From: Candidatus Krumholzibacteriota bacterium
Lineage (GTDB): Bacteria; Krumholzibacteriota; Krumholzibacteriia; Krumholzibacteriales; Krumholzibacteriaceae
Assembly (NCBI GenBank): GCA_016931295.1
Contig: JAFGEZ010000001.1
Coordinates: 186,001-250,000 of the forward strand
Length of the DNA: 64,000 bases
Direction of reading: 5' to 3'
Shown: positions 52,983 to 62,394 of the stretch, piece by piece
Layout of the letters: every line of letters begins with the position of its first letter
Position numbering within the stretch: position 1 is the first letter of the stretch
Notes under the pieces: model-generated
Database searches by the model: none
The model's input: the letters and a program-made list of their open reading frames with translations, nothing else
Told to the model about the DNA's origin: nothing
Made by a program: the position numbers and the translations under genes

Positions 52983-55900
52983 TTGCAATACGGTCTCTTG
53001 CGACTCCGGGTCTTCCTGCCTGTCATCCTCGTTCTCCTCGTCGCGCCGGCGGCCGTCGTCGCCGGGGAAAACGAGGATTACCGGTTCGCCAGGAGACTGC
53101 AGGATGACCGCATGTTCGCCGCCGCCGCCGAGGAATACCTGCGGTTCGCCGACGCATGGCCTCGCAGCGTCTTCAGGCCCGCGGCCCTCATGGGAGCGGG
53201 GGAGTGCTGGATGCAGGCCGCCGAGGCCGAGCGGGCCCTCGACGTCTTCGATCGTCTCCTGCGGGAGCACCCCGGCGACGAGGGCGCCTGCAAGGCGCGC
53301 TTCTATCGCGGGCGCATCTACGAGTCGATGAAGCGGTACCGCCTCGCCGCGGAGGAGTACGGGCGCATCCCCGACGAGTACGCAGGGTGCGCCTTCGTCG
53401 ACGACGCGCTTCTCGAATCGGGGGAGAGTCTCATCGCGGCCGGCGAGTTCGCCGCGGCCGCCACGGCGCTCCGACGTCTCGCCGACGAGCACCGGGACAG
53501 CGAGCTCGCGCCGCGCGCCTCCTACAGCCTGGCCGTCGCCCTCGAGAAGATCGGACGCGATCTCGAGGCGGCCGCCGTCCTCGAGGCGCTCGTCGACGAT
53601 CATCCCGCCTCGCCCGTCGCCGCCCTCGCCCTCCAGCGGCTCGCGGAGCGCGATCTCGCCGCCGGCGACCGCGCCGCCGCCGAGGCCCGCTTCCGCCGCA
53701 TACTCGACCGGTACCGCGAGCCGTCGCTCCGGGAGACGGCCGCGCGGCGGATAGTCGAGATCCGCGCCGGGCGCGGCGACGACGCGGGGGCCCTCGACGC
53801 GGCCGGCCTCTTTCTCCGCGACTTCCCGGAATCGAAGATGCGGGCGCAGGTCTATCGCGAGGCGATCGAGGCCGCCCGCCGGCTCGACCGCGGGGAACGC
53901 GCGCTCGAGCTGATCGGGGAGGGGATCGCCACAGGCGCGGTCCGCGACACGACGGGCGAGCTCACGCTCCTCGGCGCCCGCATCCTCGCACAGCGAGGAC
54001 GGCGGGAGGAGGCTCTCGCCGCGCTCGGAACGTTCCGGCGCCTGTTTCCCGCGTCGGACGGTTTCGCCGAGGCCCTGGCGCTCGATGCGTCTCTCCGCCG
54101 GGCCGGCGGAGAGCCCGCCGAGGCGTCGCGGCTCTATCATCTCGCCCTCCTCGAGGACGCGCCGGCCGGCGCGCGCCTCGACATCCTCGAGGCCCTCGCG
54201 GAAATCGCGGCCGCCGAGCTCGCCGACACGCTCGCCGCGCTCCGGTACCTCGACATGATAGCCGGCGAGGACGCCGGAGGCGAACGGGCCGCGGCGGCGC
54301 TTTTCTCCGCCGGCCTCATCCGGGAGGCGGCCGGCGACGCTGCGGGCGCACGCCGTCGCTACGAGCGGGTCGTCGCCGGCTATCCCGGCAGCGGGGAGGC
54401 CGGGCGGGCCGAGGCGAGGCTCGAGGCGCTCGCCCTTCGCCCCGAAGCAAGCGCCGCCGTCCTGCGATCGCTCGCCTCCGTGGCGGCGAGCGATCGTGGA
54501 AGCGCGGAGCGGCGGATCGACGCCGCCGTCCTGCTCCTCGAGGAGGCGGGGGAGGCCGTGGTGGCGGGGCGGCTTCTCGACGAGGCCCTTCGTGGCGAGA
54601 TCGCCGACACGCTCCGCGCCCGGGCGCGCTTCTACCGGGCCGCCGCCCATCTGCGCCGCCACCGGCTCGACGTCGCCGGCGGCGGAACGGGCGGCGACGA
54701 ACGCAAGAAGGCGCTCTCCCTCTGGGTGGGCGTCGCCCGCGACAACGCCGGCACGCGATGGGGTCGGGCCGCGCACCGCGCCTATCTCGAGGAGAAGGAG
54801 GCGGACTGGGACCTGAACGAGCGTCTCCGGCGCCTCGACGAGTTCATCGGCCTCTACGGCGACGGGCCGGATCGCTGGTGGGCCCTCGGCCGGAAGATCG
54901 ACGCCCTCTACGGCGTCGCCTCCGCCGGAGAGCGATGGGCGGCGGACAGCGCCCTCTCGCTCTGCGCCGCCGTCCTCGAGAAAGCGGCCTCCCCGCCGGT
55001 CGCGCGGGAAGCGCTCCTCAAGAGCGGGTATCTCCGCCGGATGACCGGGGACGCCGAGGGCGCAGCGACGGCGCTCACCTCCTTCGCCGGCCGGTACGGC
55101 GACGATCCGCGCGCGCCGGCCGCCCTCTACGACGCGGGAGAGACGCTTCTCCGCCTCGGCAGGTACGACGAGGCCCTCGACCGGTACGAGCGCTGCCTCG
55201 AGGGCACCGGTCTGCGGCGGCTCGCCGGGCGGTGCGCCCTGCGGATCGGGGACTGCCACTACTACCTGCGACGGTGGGAGCAGGCGGCCGGCGCCTACAA
55301 CGACTTCGGCGACCGCTACGGTGACGGGCCCCTCGCCGGCGAGGCGGCCTACCGGGAAGCCCTCGCTCGCGAGCAGCTCGGCCAGGGGGAGGCGGTCGAC
55401 CGTCTTCTCGGACTGCTCGCGTCGCGCGACGACCTCGCCAGCGACCTGCGGGCCCGCGTCCTCGGCATGCTCGCCCGGCGGACGATGGCACGGGGCGAAA
55501 CCGGGGAGGCCCGCGAATTCGTCGACGAGCTCGTCTCGATCGAGCGGACCGCCGCGACCCTCTCTCTCAGGGCCGATCTCCTGCTGGCCCTCGGCGAGAA
55601 CGAAGAGGCCGCGAAAACCTACGAACGGGTACTCGGTCTCGATGGCGCAGACACGTGCGCCGTTCTGTCCGGCGAGGCGACGGCCCGCTACCGCGCGGGT
55701 GACGGCCGGCGTGGCGACCGTGGGCTGGCGCTGCTCGAGGAGCGCTGCCCGGGCAAAGCGGCGGCGGTCCTCCTCGAGAAGGGAAAGACCGAGGCGGAAT
55801 CGGAACGGTGCGACGAGGCGGAAGCGACGCTCGGGTCGCTGCGCGAGCGGTTCCCCGGCACGAAAGCGGCCTCCGAGGCGCTCTTTCATCTCGCGCGGTG

Positions 55901-56606
55901 CGACATCAAGCGCGGCGGGTATGACCGGGGAATCGAGCGCCTGCGCCGCTTCCTCGGCGAGTCGCCCGATTCGCCGATCGTCGACCAGGTCTATTTCAAG
56001 CTCGCCTCCGCCCACTACGCGGCGGGAGACCTGAACCTCGCCTCGGCGAACTACGCGCTCGCCGCCGAGGCGGCGAGAGACCGCGACACGCGCTTCCTCG
56101 CGCTGCAGAACGTCGGCCGGGTCGAGCAGCGCCTCGAGAACTGGGACAAGGCGGCGGAGGCCTGGCACACGCTCGCCGAGGAATTCCCCGGCCGCGAGGC
56201 ATCGATCGAGGCCCTCTTCAATCTCGGCTTCTGTTACACGCAGTCGGGCCGGTTCGAGCTCGCCTGGGAGGTCTACCGCCGCATCCCCGGCATCGCCGTG
56301 AACGAGGAGCAGCGCGGGCGTGCGCATTACTGGTCGGGCGCGGTGCTCAAGAATCTCGGCCGGTACGACGAGGCGATCCGCGAATTCCTGCGCGTACCCT
56401 ACCTCCAGACGGGCGGGATGTGGGGCGTGACGGCGAAGCTCGAGGCGGCGGGGGCGTACGAGATGACGGGACGGTTCGATGAGGCCGAAAGAATCTACCG
56501 GGCCGTTCTCGAATCCCACGGCCCCGATTCGGACTGGGGGCGCATCGCCGCGGGCGGGCTCGAACGGATCGACGCCCGGCGGAACGGGGACGGGAAGGAT
56601 CGGTAG
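52983..56606 (+). CDS. Large exported TPR-repeat protein
   Basis: A 1,207-residue protein with a signal peptide (residues 1-28, ending VVAG) followed almost entirely by TPR-like helical pairs. Examples are FAAAAEEYLRFADAWPRS, GRYDEALDRYERCLEG, GRFDEAERIYRAVLES, with features of the TolA-binding/YbgF kind. The TTG start is supported by AAGGAGG eight bases upstream. No membrane helix or catalytic domain is seen after the signal. It probably serves as a periplasmic scaffold, perhaps in envelope assembly or gliding-like functions, but nothing specific can be stated. uvrA starts two bases after its stop, so the two are co-transcribed. Confidence 0.78.
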   Translation: MQYGLLRLRVFLPVILVLLVAPAAVVAGENEDYRFARRLQDDRMFAAAAEEYLRFADAWPRSVFRPAALMGAGECWMQAAEAERALDVFDRLLREHPGDEGACKARFYRGRIYESMKRYRLAAEEYGRIPDEYAGCAFVDDALLESGESLIAAGEFAAAATALRRLADEHRDSELAPRASYSLAVALEKIGRDLEAAAVLEALVDDHPASPVAALALQRLAERDLAAGDRAAAEARFRRILDRYREPSLRETAARRIVEIRAGRGDDAGALDAAGLFLRDFPESKMRAQVYREAIEAARRLDRGERALELIGEGIATGAVRDTTGELTLLGARILAQRGRREEALAALGTFRRLFPASDGFAEALALDASLRRAGGEPAEASRLYHLALLEDAPAGARLDILEALAEIAAAELADTLAALRYLDMIAGEDAGGERAAAALFSAGLIREAAGDAAGARRRYERVVAGYPGSGEAGRAEARLEALALRPEASAAVLRSLASVAASDRGSAERRIDAAVLLLEEAGEAVVAGRLLDEALRGEIADTLRARARFYRAAAHLRRHRLDVAGGGTGGDERKKALSLWVGVARDNAGTRWGRAAHRAYLEEKEADWDLNERLRRLDEFIGLYGDGPDRWWALGRKIDALYGVASAGERWAADSALSLCAAVLEKAASPPVAREALLKSGYLRRMTGDAEGAATALTSFAGRYGDDPRAPAALYDAGETLLRLGRYDEALDRYERCLEGTGLRRLAGRCALRIGDCHYYLRRWEQAAGAYNDFGDRYGDGPLAGEAAYREALAREQLGQGEAVDRLLGLLASRDDLASDLRARVLGMLARRTMARGETGEAREFVDELVSIERTAATLSLRADLLLALGENEEAAKTYERVLGLDGADTCAVLSGEATARYRAGDGRRGDRGLALLEERCPGKAAAVLLEKGKTEAESERCDEAEATLGSLRERFPGTKAASEALFHLARCDIKRGGYDRGIERLRRFLGESPDSPIVDQVYFKLASAHYAAGDLNLASANYALAAEAARDRDTRFLALQNVGRVEQRLENWDKAAEAWHTLAEEFPGREASIEALFNLGFCYTQSGRFELAWEVYRRIPGIAVNEEQRGRAHYWSGAVLKNLGRYDEAIREFLRVPYLQTGGMWGVTAKLEAAGAYEMTGRFDEAERIYRAVLESHGPDSDWGRIAAGGLERIDARRNGDGKDR

Positions 56607-56608
56607 CG

Positions 56609-59422
56609 ATGGCGCGTGATCACCTCGTCGTCAGGGGTGCGCGGGAGCACAACCTCAAGAACATCACGGTCTCGATACCGCGAAACCGGCTCGTCGTGGT
56701 GACGGGGCTCAGCGGGTCGGGGAAGTCCTCCTTCGCCTTCGATACGATCTATGCCGAGGGCCAGCGCCGGTACGTCGAATCCCTCTCGAGCTACGCGCGC
56801 CAGTTCCTCGAGCAGATGGAGAAGCCCGACGTCGATTCGATCGAGGGACTCTCCCCGGCGATATCGATCGACCAGAAGACCACCTCGCGCAACCCGCGGT
56901 CGACCGTGGGAACGATCACCGAGATCTACGATTATCTCCGCGTCCTCTTCGCGCGGATCGGGCGTCCGCACTGCCCGGGGTGCGGCCGGGAGATCGCCCG
57001 GCAATCGACCGCGCAGATCGTCGACCGGATCGCGGCGGCGCCCGCGGGCTCGCGCCTCGTGATCATGGCGCCGGTGGTCCGCGGCCGGAAGGGCCAGCAC
57101 CGCGCCCTGCTCGCCCGGCTCGCCCGCGAGGGATTCACCCGCGTGCGCGTCGACGGGAAGACGATGGAACTGGGCGAGGAGATCGATCTGGAGAAGAACA
57201 GGAAGCACGACATCGAGGTCGTCGTCGACCGCGTGAAGATGCGCGACGGGGTCGCGGGACGGCTCGCCGACTCGGTCGAGACGGCCTCGCGCGTGGGCGG
57301 CGGCGTCATCCTCGTCGATACGGGGGGCGAGGAACAGCTCTTCAGCATGGAGTTCTCCTGCCCCTGGTGCGGCGTAAGCCTCGGCGAGGTCTCGCCGCGC
57401 ATGTTCTCCTTCAACTCGCCGTACGGGGCGTGCCCCGACTGCCACGGACTCGGCACGAGCATCGACCTGGCCGAGGAGCTCGTCGTCCCCGACGCGTCCG
57501 TCGGCATCGCCGCCGGGGCGATCGCCTCGGTCGGCCCCCTCAGGGACAACTGGTTCCGCTACCGCCTCGAGGCCCTCGCGGAGAAGATGCGCTTCTCCCT
57601 CGAGACGCCCTTCGGGAAGCTTCCGAAGAAGGTGCGCCTCGCCGTCCTCAACGGGTCGGAGGAGGAGATCGTCGTCCGGTACGACTTCGAGCGGGGCAAG
57701 GGGGAGTACTACACGCAGTGGGAGGGGATCATCCCCAACCTCCGGCGCCGCTACCGCCAGACCAGTTCCGACGCGGTCCGGCGGTGGATCGAGCAGTACA
57801 TGACCTCCAGCCCCTGCGCGACCTGCGGCGGGGCGCGCCTCCGCCCGGAGAGCCTCGCAGTGACGGTCGCGGGGCAAACGATCGCCGAGGTGACCGCCCT
57901 GACGATCGACCGGGCGAGGAACTTCTTCGATGAGCTGCCCCTGTCGGGGAACGCGGAGCTGATCGGCAAACCGCTCGTCAGGGAGATCCAGGCCCGCCTC
58001 CGGTTTCTCGGCGACGTCGGGCTGGATTACCTCGCCCTCGACCGTTCGGCCGGGACCCTCGCCGGGGGCGAGGCGCAGCGGATCAGGCTCGCCACGCAGA
58101 TCGGTTCGAAGCTCGTCGGCGTCCTGTACATCCTCGACGAGCCCTCGATTGGCCTCCACCAGCGGGACAACGCGCGGCTGATCGATACGCTCAGGGAGCT
58201 GCGGGACGCGGGGAACACGGTCATCGTCATCGAGCACGACCGCGACACGATACTGGCAGCCGACTGGGTCGTCGACCTGGGACCCGGCGCCGGGGAACGG
58301 GGAGGGGAGGTCGTCGCCGTCGGGCCCCCCGCCGAGATCGTCGAGACCGAGAAAAGCCTCACGGGTCGCTACCTGAAGACGGAGCGGTTCTTCGATCTCA
58401 AGGACGGCGGCGGGCGCGGCTCCGGGAAGTCGCTGGTCCTCCGCGGGGCGCGCGAGAACAACCTCGGGAACATCGACGTCTCCTTCCCCCTCGGCACGCT
58501 CGTCTGCGTCACCGGCGTGTCGGGATCGGGGAAGAGCACGATGGTCAACGACATCCTCTTCCGCGCCCTTCACCGGCGGTTCCACCGTTCCTCCGTGCTC
58601 CCCGGCGACCACGACGGCGTGGAGGGCATCGAGCACGTCGACAAGGTGATCAACATCGACCAGTCGCCGATCGGGCGGACGCCGCGGTCGAACCCGGCGA
58701 CCTACACGGGGCTCTTCGGCCCGATCCGCGATCTTTTCGCCCGGCTTCCCGAATCGCGGATGCGCGGGTACCGTCCCGGCCGCTTCAGCTTCAACGTGAA
58801 GGGCGGGCGCTGCGAGACGTGCCGGGGAGACGGGATGATAAAGGTCGAGATGCATTTCCTCCCCGACGTCTACGTCCACTGCCAGGAGTGCAAGGGCAGG
58901 CGCTACAACCGCGAGACGCTCGAGATCCCCTTCAAGAACCGCAATATCGCCGAGGTCCTCGACATGACCGTCGAGGAGGCGCTCGTCTTCTTCGAGAACA
59001 TCTCGTCGATCCGGCGGAAGCTCCAGGTGCTGCACGACGTCGGTCTCGGGTACATCCGCCTCGGCCAGCCGGCGACGACCCTCTCCGGCGGCGAGGCGCA
59101 GCGGGTCAAGCTGGCGACCGAACTTTCCAAGATCGGCACGGGGCGGACGCTGTATATACTTGACGAGCCGAGCACCGGGTTGCACTTTGAGGACGTCAAG
59201 CTCCTGATGACGGTCCTCGACCGACTCGTGGACAAGGGCAACACCGTGCTCGTCATCGAGCACAACCCGGACATCATCAGGTGCGCCGATCACATCATCG
59301 ATCTCGGACCGGAGGGGGGAGACCGCGGCGGGGAAGTGGTGTTCGCCGGTCCGCCGTCCGCGATCGTCGATTGCGAGGAGAGTTACACGGGACGCATGCT
59401 CCGGCGCTTCGTGCGCCGGTGA
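56609..59422 (+). CDS. uvrA: Excinuclease ABC subunit A
   Basis: A 937-residue DNA-damage recognition ATPase of nucleotide excision repair, acting with UvrB and UvrC. Two ABC modules are present: Walker A GLSGSGKS (33-40) and a second GVSGSGKS near residue 635; ABC signatures [16 protein letters not shown] and [14 protein letters not shown]; and two Walker B LDEPS motifs. Zinc-binding cysteines are in CPWCG / CPDCHG and CETCRGDG / CQECKG. Length is typical. It follows a large TPR gene with no gap, an unusual partner, probably just sharing the promoter. Confidence 0.97.
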   Translation: MARDHLVVRGAREHNLKNITVSIPRNRLVVVTGLSGSGKSSFAFDTIYAEGQRRYVESLSSYARQFLEQMEKPDVDSIEGLSPAISIDQKTTSRNPRSTVGTITEIYDYLRVLFARIGRPHCPGCGREIARQSTAQIVDRIAAAPAGSRLVIMAPVVRGRKGQHRALLARLAREGFTRVRVDGKTMELGEEIDLEKNRKHDIEVVVDRVKMRDGVAGRLADSVETASRVGGGVILVDTGGEEQLFSMEFSCPWCGVSLGEVSPRMFSFNSPYGACPDCHGLGTSIDLAEELVVPDASVGIAAGAIASVGPLRDNWFRYRLEALAEKMRFSLETPFGKLPKKVRLAVLNGSEEEIVVRYDFERGKGEYYTQWEGIIPNLRRRYRQTSSDAVRRWIEQYMTSSPCATCGGARLRPESLAVTVAGQTIAEVTALTIDRARNFFDELPLSGNAELIGKPLVREIQARLRFLGDVGLDYLALDRSAGTLAGGEAQRIRLATQIGSKLVGVLYILDEPSIGLHQRDNARLIDTLRELRDAGNTVIVIEHDRDTILAADWVVDLGPGAGERGGEVVAVGPPAEIVETEKSLTGRYLKTERFFDLKDGGGRGSGKSLVLRGARENNLGNIDVSFPLGTLVCVTGVSGSGKSTMVNDILFRALHRRFHRSSVLPGDHDGVEGIEHVDKVINIDQSPIGRTPRSNPATYTGLFGPIRDLFARLPESRMRGYRPGRFSFNVKGGRCETCRGDGMIKVEMHFLPDVYVHCQECKGRRYNRETLEIPFKNRNIAEVLDMTVEEALVFFENISSIRRKLQVLHDVGLGYIRLGQPATTLSGGEAQRVKLATELSKIGTGRTLYILDEPSTGLHFEDVKLLMTVLDRLVDKGNTVLVIEHNPDIIRCADHIIDLGPEGGDRGGEVVFAGPPSAIVDCEESYTGRMLRRFVRR

Positions 59423-59439
59423 CGGCGGGGGCATTTCGT

Positions 59440-59469
59440 TTGCCTTCCGCCGCGGCTGTCGGGTAGGAT
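59440..59469 (+). promoter_or_regulatory. Glycine cleavage operon promoter
   Basis: TTGCCT (59440-59445, 4/6) and TAGGAT (59464-59469, 5/6) are 18 bases apart. The predicted start leaves a very short leader of about 14 bases to gcvT. No glycine riboswitch precedes the operon. Confidence 0.5.
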
Positions 59470-59488
59470 GACACAACGGGGGTGATTC

Positions 59489-60598
59489 ATGGCACGGAAG
59501 ACGCCGATCTACGAATCGCACGTGGAACGGGGCGGCAGGATCGTCGAATTCGCCGGCTACGAGATGCCGGTCTCCTTCGAGGGGATCGTCGCCGAGCACG
59601 GACGGGTGCGCAACGGGGTCGGGCTCTTCGACGTCAGTCACATGGGCGAGATCTGGATCACGGGCGACGCCGCCCGCCGGTTCGCCGACTGGACCGTCAC
59701 GAACAACGTCGGAAAGCTCGATGCCGGGCAGATCTGCTACACGACCTGCTGCAACGAGGAGGGGCACGTCCTCGACGACCTGCTCGTCTACAAGTTCGGC
59801 GAGGAGCGGATCCTCCTCGTGGTGAACGCGGCGAACGTCGACAAGATCGACGCGCACCTGCGCGACGTCGTCCGCTGGGACGTCCACCTCGAGAACCGCA
59901 CCCTCGAGACCGGGCAGATCGCCGTCCAGGGACCGGCCTCGCGGGAGCTGCTCATGCGTATCCAGCTCTGCGCGCCGATCCGCGACGAGATCGAAACGAT
60001 GCCCTACTACCGGTTCGTCTCCTTCGAGAAAAACGGTGCCGAGGTGCTGGTCTCGAGGACCGGCTACACCGGCGAGCTGGGCTACGAGATCTATCTCCCC
60101 GCGCATCTCGCGCTCGACGCGTGGAACGAGCTGCTCGAGGCGGGAACGGATCTCGGCGTCGCGCCGATCGGGCTCGGCGCGCGGGACACCCTGCGGTTCG
60201 AGCCCTGCTACTGCCTCTACGGGAACGAGCTCGACGAGAAGACCTCGCCGCTCGAGGCGGGCCTTTCCTGGGTCGTGAAGCTGAAGAAGGGCGATTTCAT
60301 CGGCCGCGACGCCCTCGCGGCGGAGAAGGAGGCGGGGCCGCCCCGCAGCCTCGTCGGGTTCGAGATCGAGGGGCGCGGCATCGCGCGCCACGGCTTTCCC
60401 GTGATGCTGGGCGGCGAGACCGTCGGAGCCGTCACCTCCGGCACCTTCGGTCCGACGCTCGGAAAGAGCCTCGCCCTCGCGCTCGTCTCGAGCGCCGCGG
60501 CGACGGAAGAAGAGGGATTCACGGTGGACATCCGCGGCCGGGCGGTTCCCGCCGCGCGGGTGCGACTGCCGTTCTACAAGAGTCGTTCGATGGACTGA
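59489..60598 (+). CDS. gcvT: Glycine cleavage system T protein (aminomethyltransferase)
   Basis: A 369-residue tetrahydrofolate-dependent aminomethyltransferase that releases ammonia and makes methylene-THF from the aminomethyl-lipoyl arm of GcvH. Visible blocks are FAGYEMPVSFEGIVAEHGRVR, GLFDVSHMGEI, the folate-binding RTGYTGELGYEIY, and LGARDTLRFEPCYCLYGNEL. The ATG follows GGGGGTGATTC. It is the first gene of a complete gcvT-gcvH-gcvPA-gcvPB operon. Confidence 0.96.
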   Translation: MARKTPIYESHVERGGRIVEFAGYEMPVSFEGIVAEHGRVRNGVGLFDVSHMGEIWITGDAARRFADWTVTNNVGKLDAGQICYTTCCNEEGHVLDDLLVYKFGEERILLVVNAANVDKIDAHLRDVVRWDVHLENRTLETGQIAVQGPASRELLMRIQLCAPIRDEIETMPYYRFVSFEKNGAEVLVSRTGYTGELGYEIYLPAHLALDAWNELLEAGTDLGVAPIGLGARDTLRFEPCYCLYGNELDEKTSPLEAGLSWVVKLKKGDFIGRDALAAEKEAGPPRSLVGFEIEGRGIARHGFPVMLGGETVGAVTSGTFGPTLGKSLALALVSSAAATEEEGFTVDIRGRAVPAARVRLPFYKSRSMD

Positions 60599-60620
60599 CC
60601 GGTCTCCGAAAGGAAGGTGC

Positions 60621-61016
60621 ATGATGCATCCGGAGGATTGCAAGTACACGAAAGAGCACGAATGGGTGTTCGTCGAGGGTGACGTCGCGGCGATCGGCAT
60701 CAGCGAGTACGCGACGGGCGAGCTCGGCGACATCGTCTACATCGAGCTGCCCGAGGTGGGGACGAGCGTGAAGCAGATGGACCCGATCGGCACGATCGAG
60801 GCGGTCAAGACGGTGGCCGAGCTCTTCTCGCCGGTGAGCGGCGAGGTCGTCGAGGTCAACGAGGAGATCGTGAACGCCCCCGAGATCGTCAACAAGAGCC
60901 CCTACGAGGACGGCTGGTTCATCAAGATCCGCATGACGGACACCGGCGAGCTCGACGTGCTCTTCAGCCACGACGAGTACCAGGAATTCCTCGGCGAGCA
61001 GGAAGACGAGAGTTGA
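60621..61016 (+). CDS. gcvH: Glycine cleavage system H protein
   Basis: A 131-residue lipoyl carrier that shuttles the aminomethyl group between P, T and L proteins. The lipoylated lysine is K63 in TIEAVKTVAELFSPVSGEVVE. Other family blocks are YTKEHEWVFVEGDVAAIGIS and PYEDGWFIKIR. Two consecutive ATG codons follow AGGAAGGTGC; the first is used. It depends on LipA (left end of the window) or on the lipoate ligase (right end) for its cofactor. Confidence 0.97.
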   Translation: MMHPEDCKYTKEHEWVFVEGDVAAIGISEYATGELGDIVYIELPEVGTSVKQMDPIGTIEAVKTVAELFSPVSGEVVEVNEEIVNAPEIVNKSPYEDGWFIKIRMTDTGELDVLFSHDEYQEFLGEQEDES

Positions 61017-61038
61017 CACCGACCAGAAGGAACGCCAC

Positions 61039-62394
61039 ATGAGCTACGTTCAGAACACCGACAACGATCGGGCCGCGATGCTCGAGGCGATCGGCGTCTC
61101 CTCGTTCGACGAGCTCATCGCCCCGATCGCGCCCGACCTGCGCGTCGTGGGAGAGCTCGCCGTGGGGGCGCCGATGAGCGAGGCGGAGACGATCGCCCTC
61201 GGACGCGAACGCGCGTCGGCGAACCGTCCCGCCACGGCGGCCGCCTCCTTTCTCGGCGGCGGGATCTACGACAGGCACATACCCGCGGTCGTGCGCTACG
61301 TGCTGTCGCGCAGCGAGTTCTACACGTCGTACACGCCCTACCAGGCGGAGGTGAGCCAGGGGACGCTCCAGGCGATCTACGAGTACCAGAGCATGATCGC
61401 CCGTCTCACCGCGATGGACGCGGCGAACGCGTCGCTCTACGACGGGGCGACGGCCCTCGCCGAGGCGGCGTTGATGGCCTGCTCGATCACCAGGATCCCG
61501 CGGGTGCTCGTGCCGGCGGCGCTTCCGGGGGCCGTGAGGCGCCTGCTGGCGACCTACGCGGCCGGGCGCGGGATCGAGATCGACGAGATCCCCTTCACCG
61601 GCGAGGGGACGCTCGACGAGGCGGCGCTCAGGGAACTCCTCGAGCGTCCAGCCGCGGCGGTCGTCCTCGCGCAGCCGAACTTCTTCGGCGTCATCGAGGA
61701 CGCCCCGGCCGTCTCGGCGATGGCGCACGGGGCGAAGGCCCTCCTCATCGCGTCGGTCGATCCCTTTTCCCTGGCCTTGCTGACGCCCCCCGGCGAATAC
61801 GACGCCGACATCGTCGTCGGCGAGGGGCAGTCGCTCGGCAACCCGATGAATTTCGGCGGCCCGCTGCTCGGATTCTTCGCGGCGAAGAGCGCGTATCTCC
61901 GCCGCTGCCCGGGGCGCCTGATCTCGGCGACGGTCGACCGTGAGGGTAATCGCGGCTTCGTGATGACCCTCCAGACGCGCGAGCAGCACATCCGCCGGGA
62001 GAAGGCCACCTCGAACATCTGCACGAACGAGGGGCTCTGCGCACTCGCCGCCGGCGCCTACCTGTCCGCCCTCGGCGAGACGGGGTTCCGCGACGTCGCC
62101 CTCCAGAGCGCGACGAAGGCGCACGCACTCCGGCGGATGCTCGAGGAGACCGGCGCCGTCGAATTCCCCTTCGGCGGACGGTTCTTCCAGGAGTTCGTCC
62201 TCGAACTCCCCGGACCGGCCTGCGTCTTCCTCGAGCGGGCCCGGAAGGCCGGCGTCCTCGCCGGCATCCCGCTGGCGGCGGACTTCCCCGCCCTCGGCGA
62301 GGGAGCCCTGCTCGTGGCGGTCACGGAAAAGCGGACGATGCGGGAGCTCGAGACCTACCGGGACCTCGTCCGGGAGACGGGAGGCGGACGATGA
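61039..62394 (+). CDS. gcvPA: Glycine dehydrogenase (decarboxylating) subunit 1
   Basis: A 451-residue alpha subunit of the two-subunit P protein, which decarboxylates glycine. It has the family's FLGGGIYDRHIPAVVRYVLS, YTPYQAEVSQGTLQAIYEYQ and SLYDGATALAEAALMA blocks, with FGGPLLGFF and LQTREQHIRREKATSNICTN further on. The single-chain P protein of E. coli (about 950 residues) is split here into PA and PB. Its stop overlaps the gcvPB start by ATGA, consistent with equal expression of the subunits. Confidence 0.96.
   Translation: MSYVQNTDNDRAAMLEAIGVSSFDELIAPIAPDLRVVGELAVGAPMSEAETIALGRERASANRPATAAASFLGGGIYDRHIPAVVRYVLSRSEFYTSYTPYQAEVSQGTLQAIYEYQSMIARLTAMDAANASLYDGATALAEAALMACSITRIPRVLVPAALPGAVRRLLATYAAGRGIEIDEIPFTGEGTLDEAALRELLERPAAAVVLAQPNFFGVIEDAPAVSAMAHGAKALLIASVDPFSLALLTPPGEYDADIVVGEGQSLGNPMNFGGPLLGFFAAKSAYLRRCPGRLISATVDREGNRGFVMTLQTREQHIRREKATSNICTNEGLCALAAGAYLSALGETGFRDVALQSATKAHALRRMLEETGAVEFPFGGRFFQEFVLELPGPACVFLERARKAGVLAGIPLAADFPALGEGALLVAVTEKRTMRELETYRDLVRETGGGR

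Noticed and set aside
59423-59488. A glycine riboswitch before gcvT
   Set aside because: The uvrA-gcvT gap is only 66 bases, too short for an aptamer, and lacks the conserved core.
56495-60733. A 1,412-codon minus-strand open frame opposite uvrA and gcvT
   Set aside because: Antisense shadow of conserved genes; no recognisable motif.
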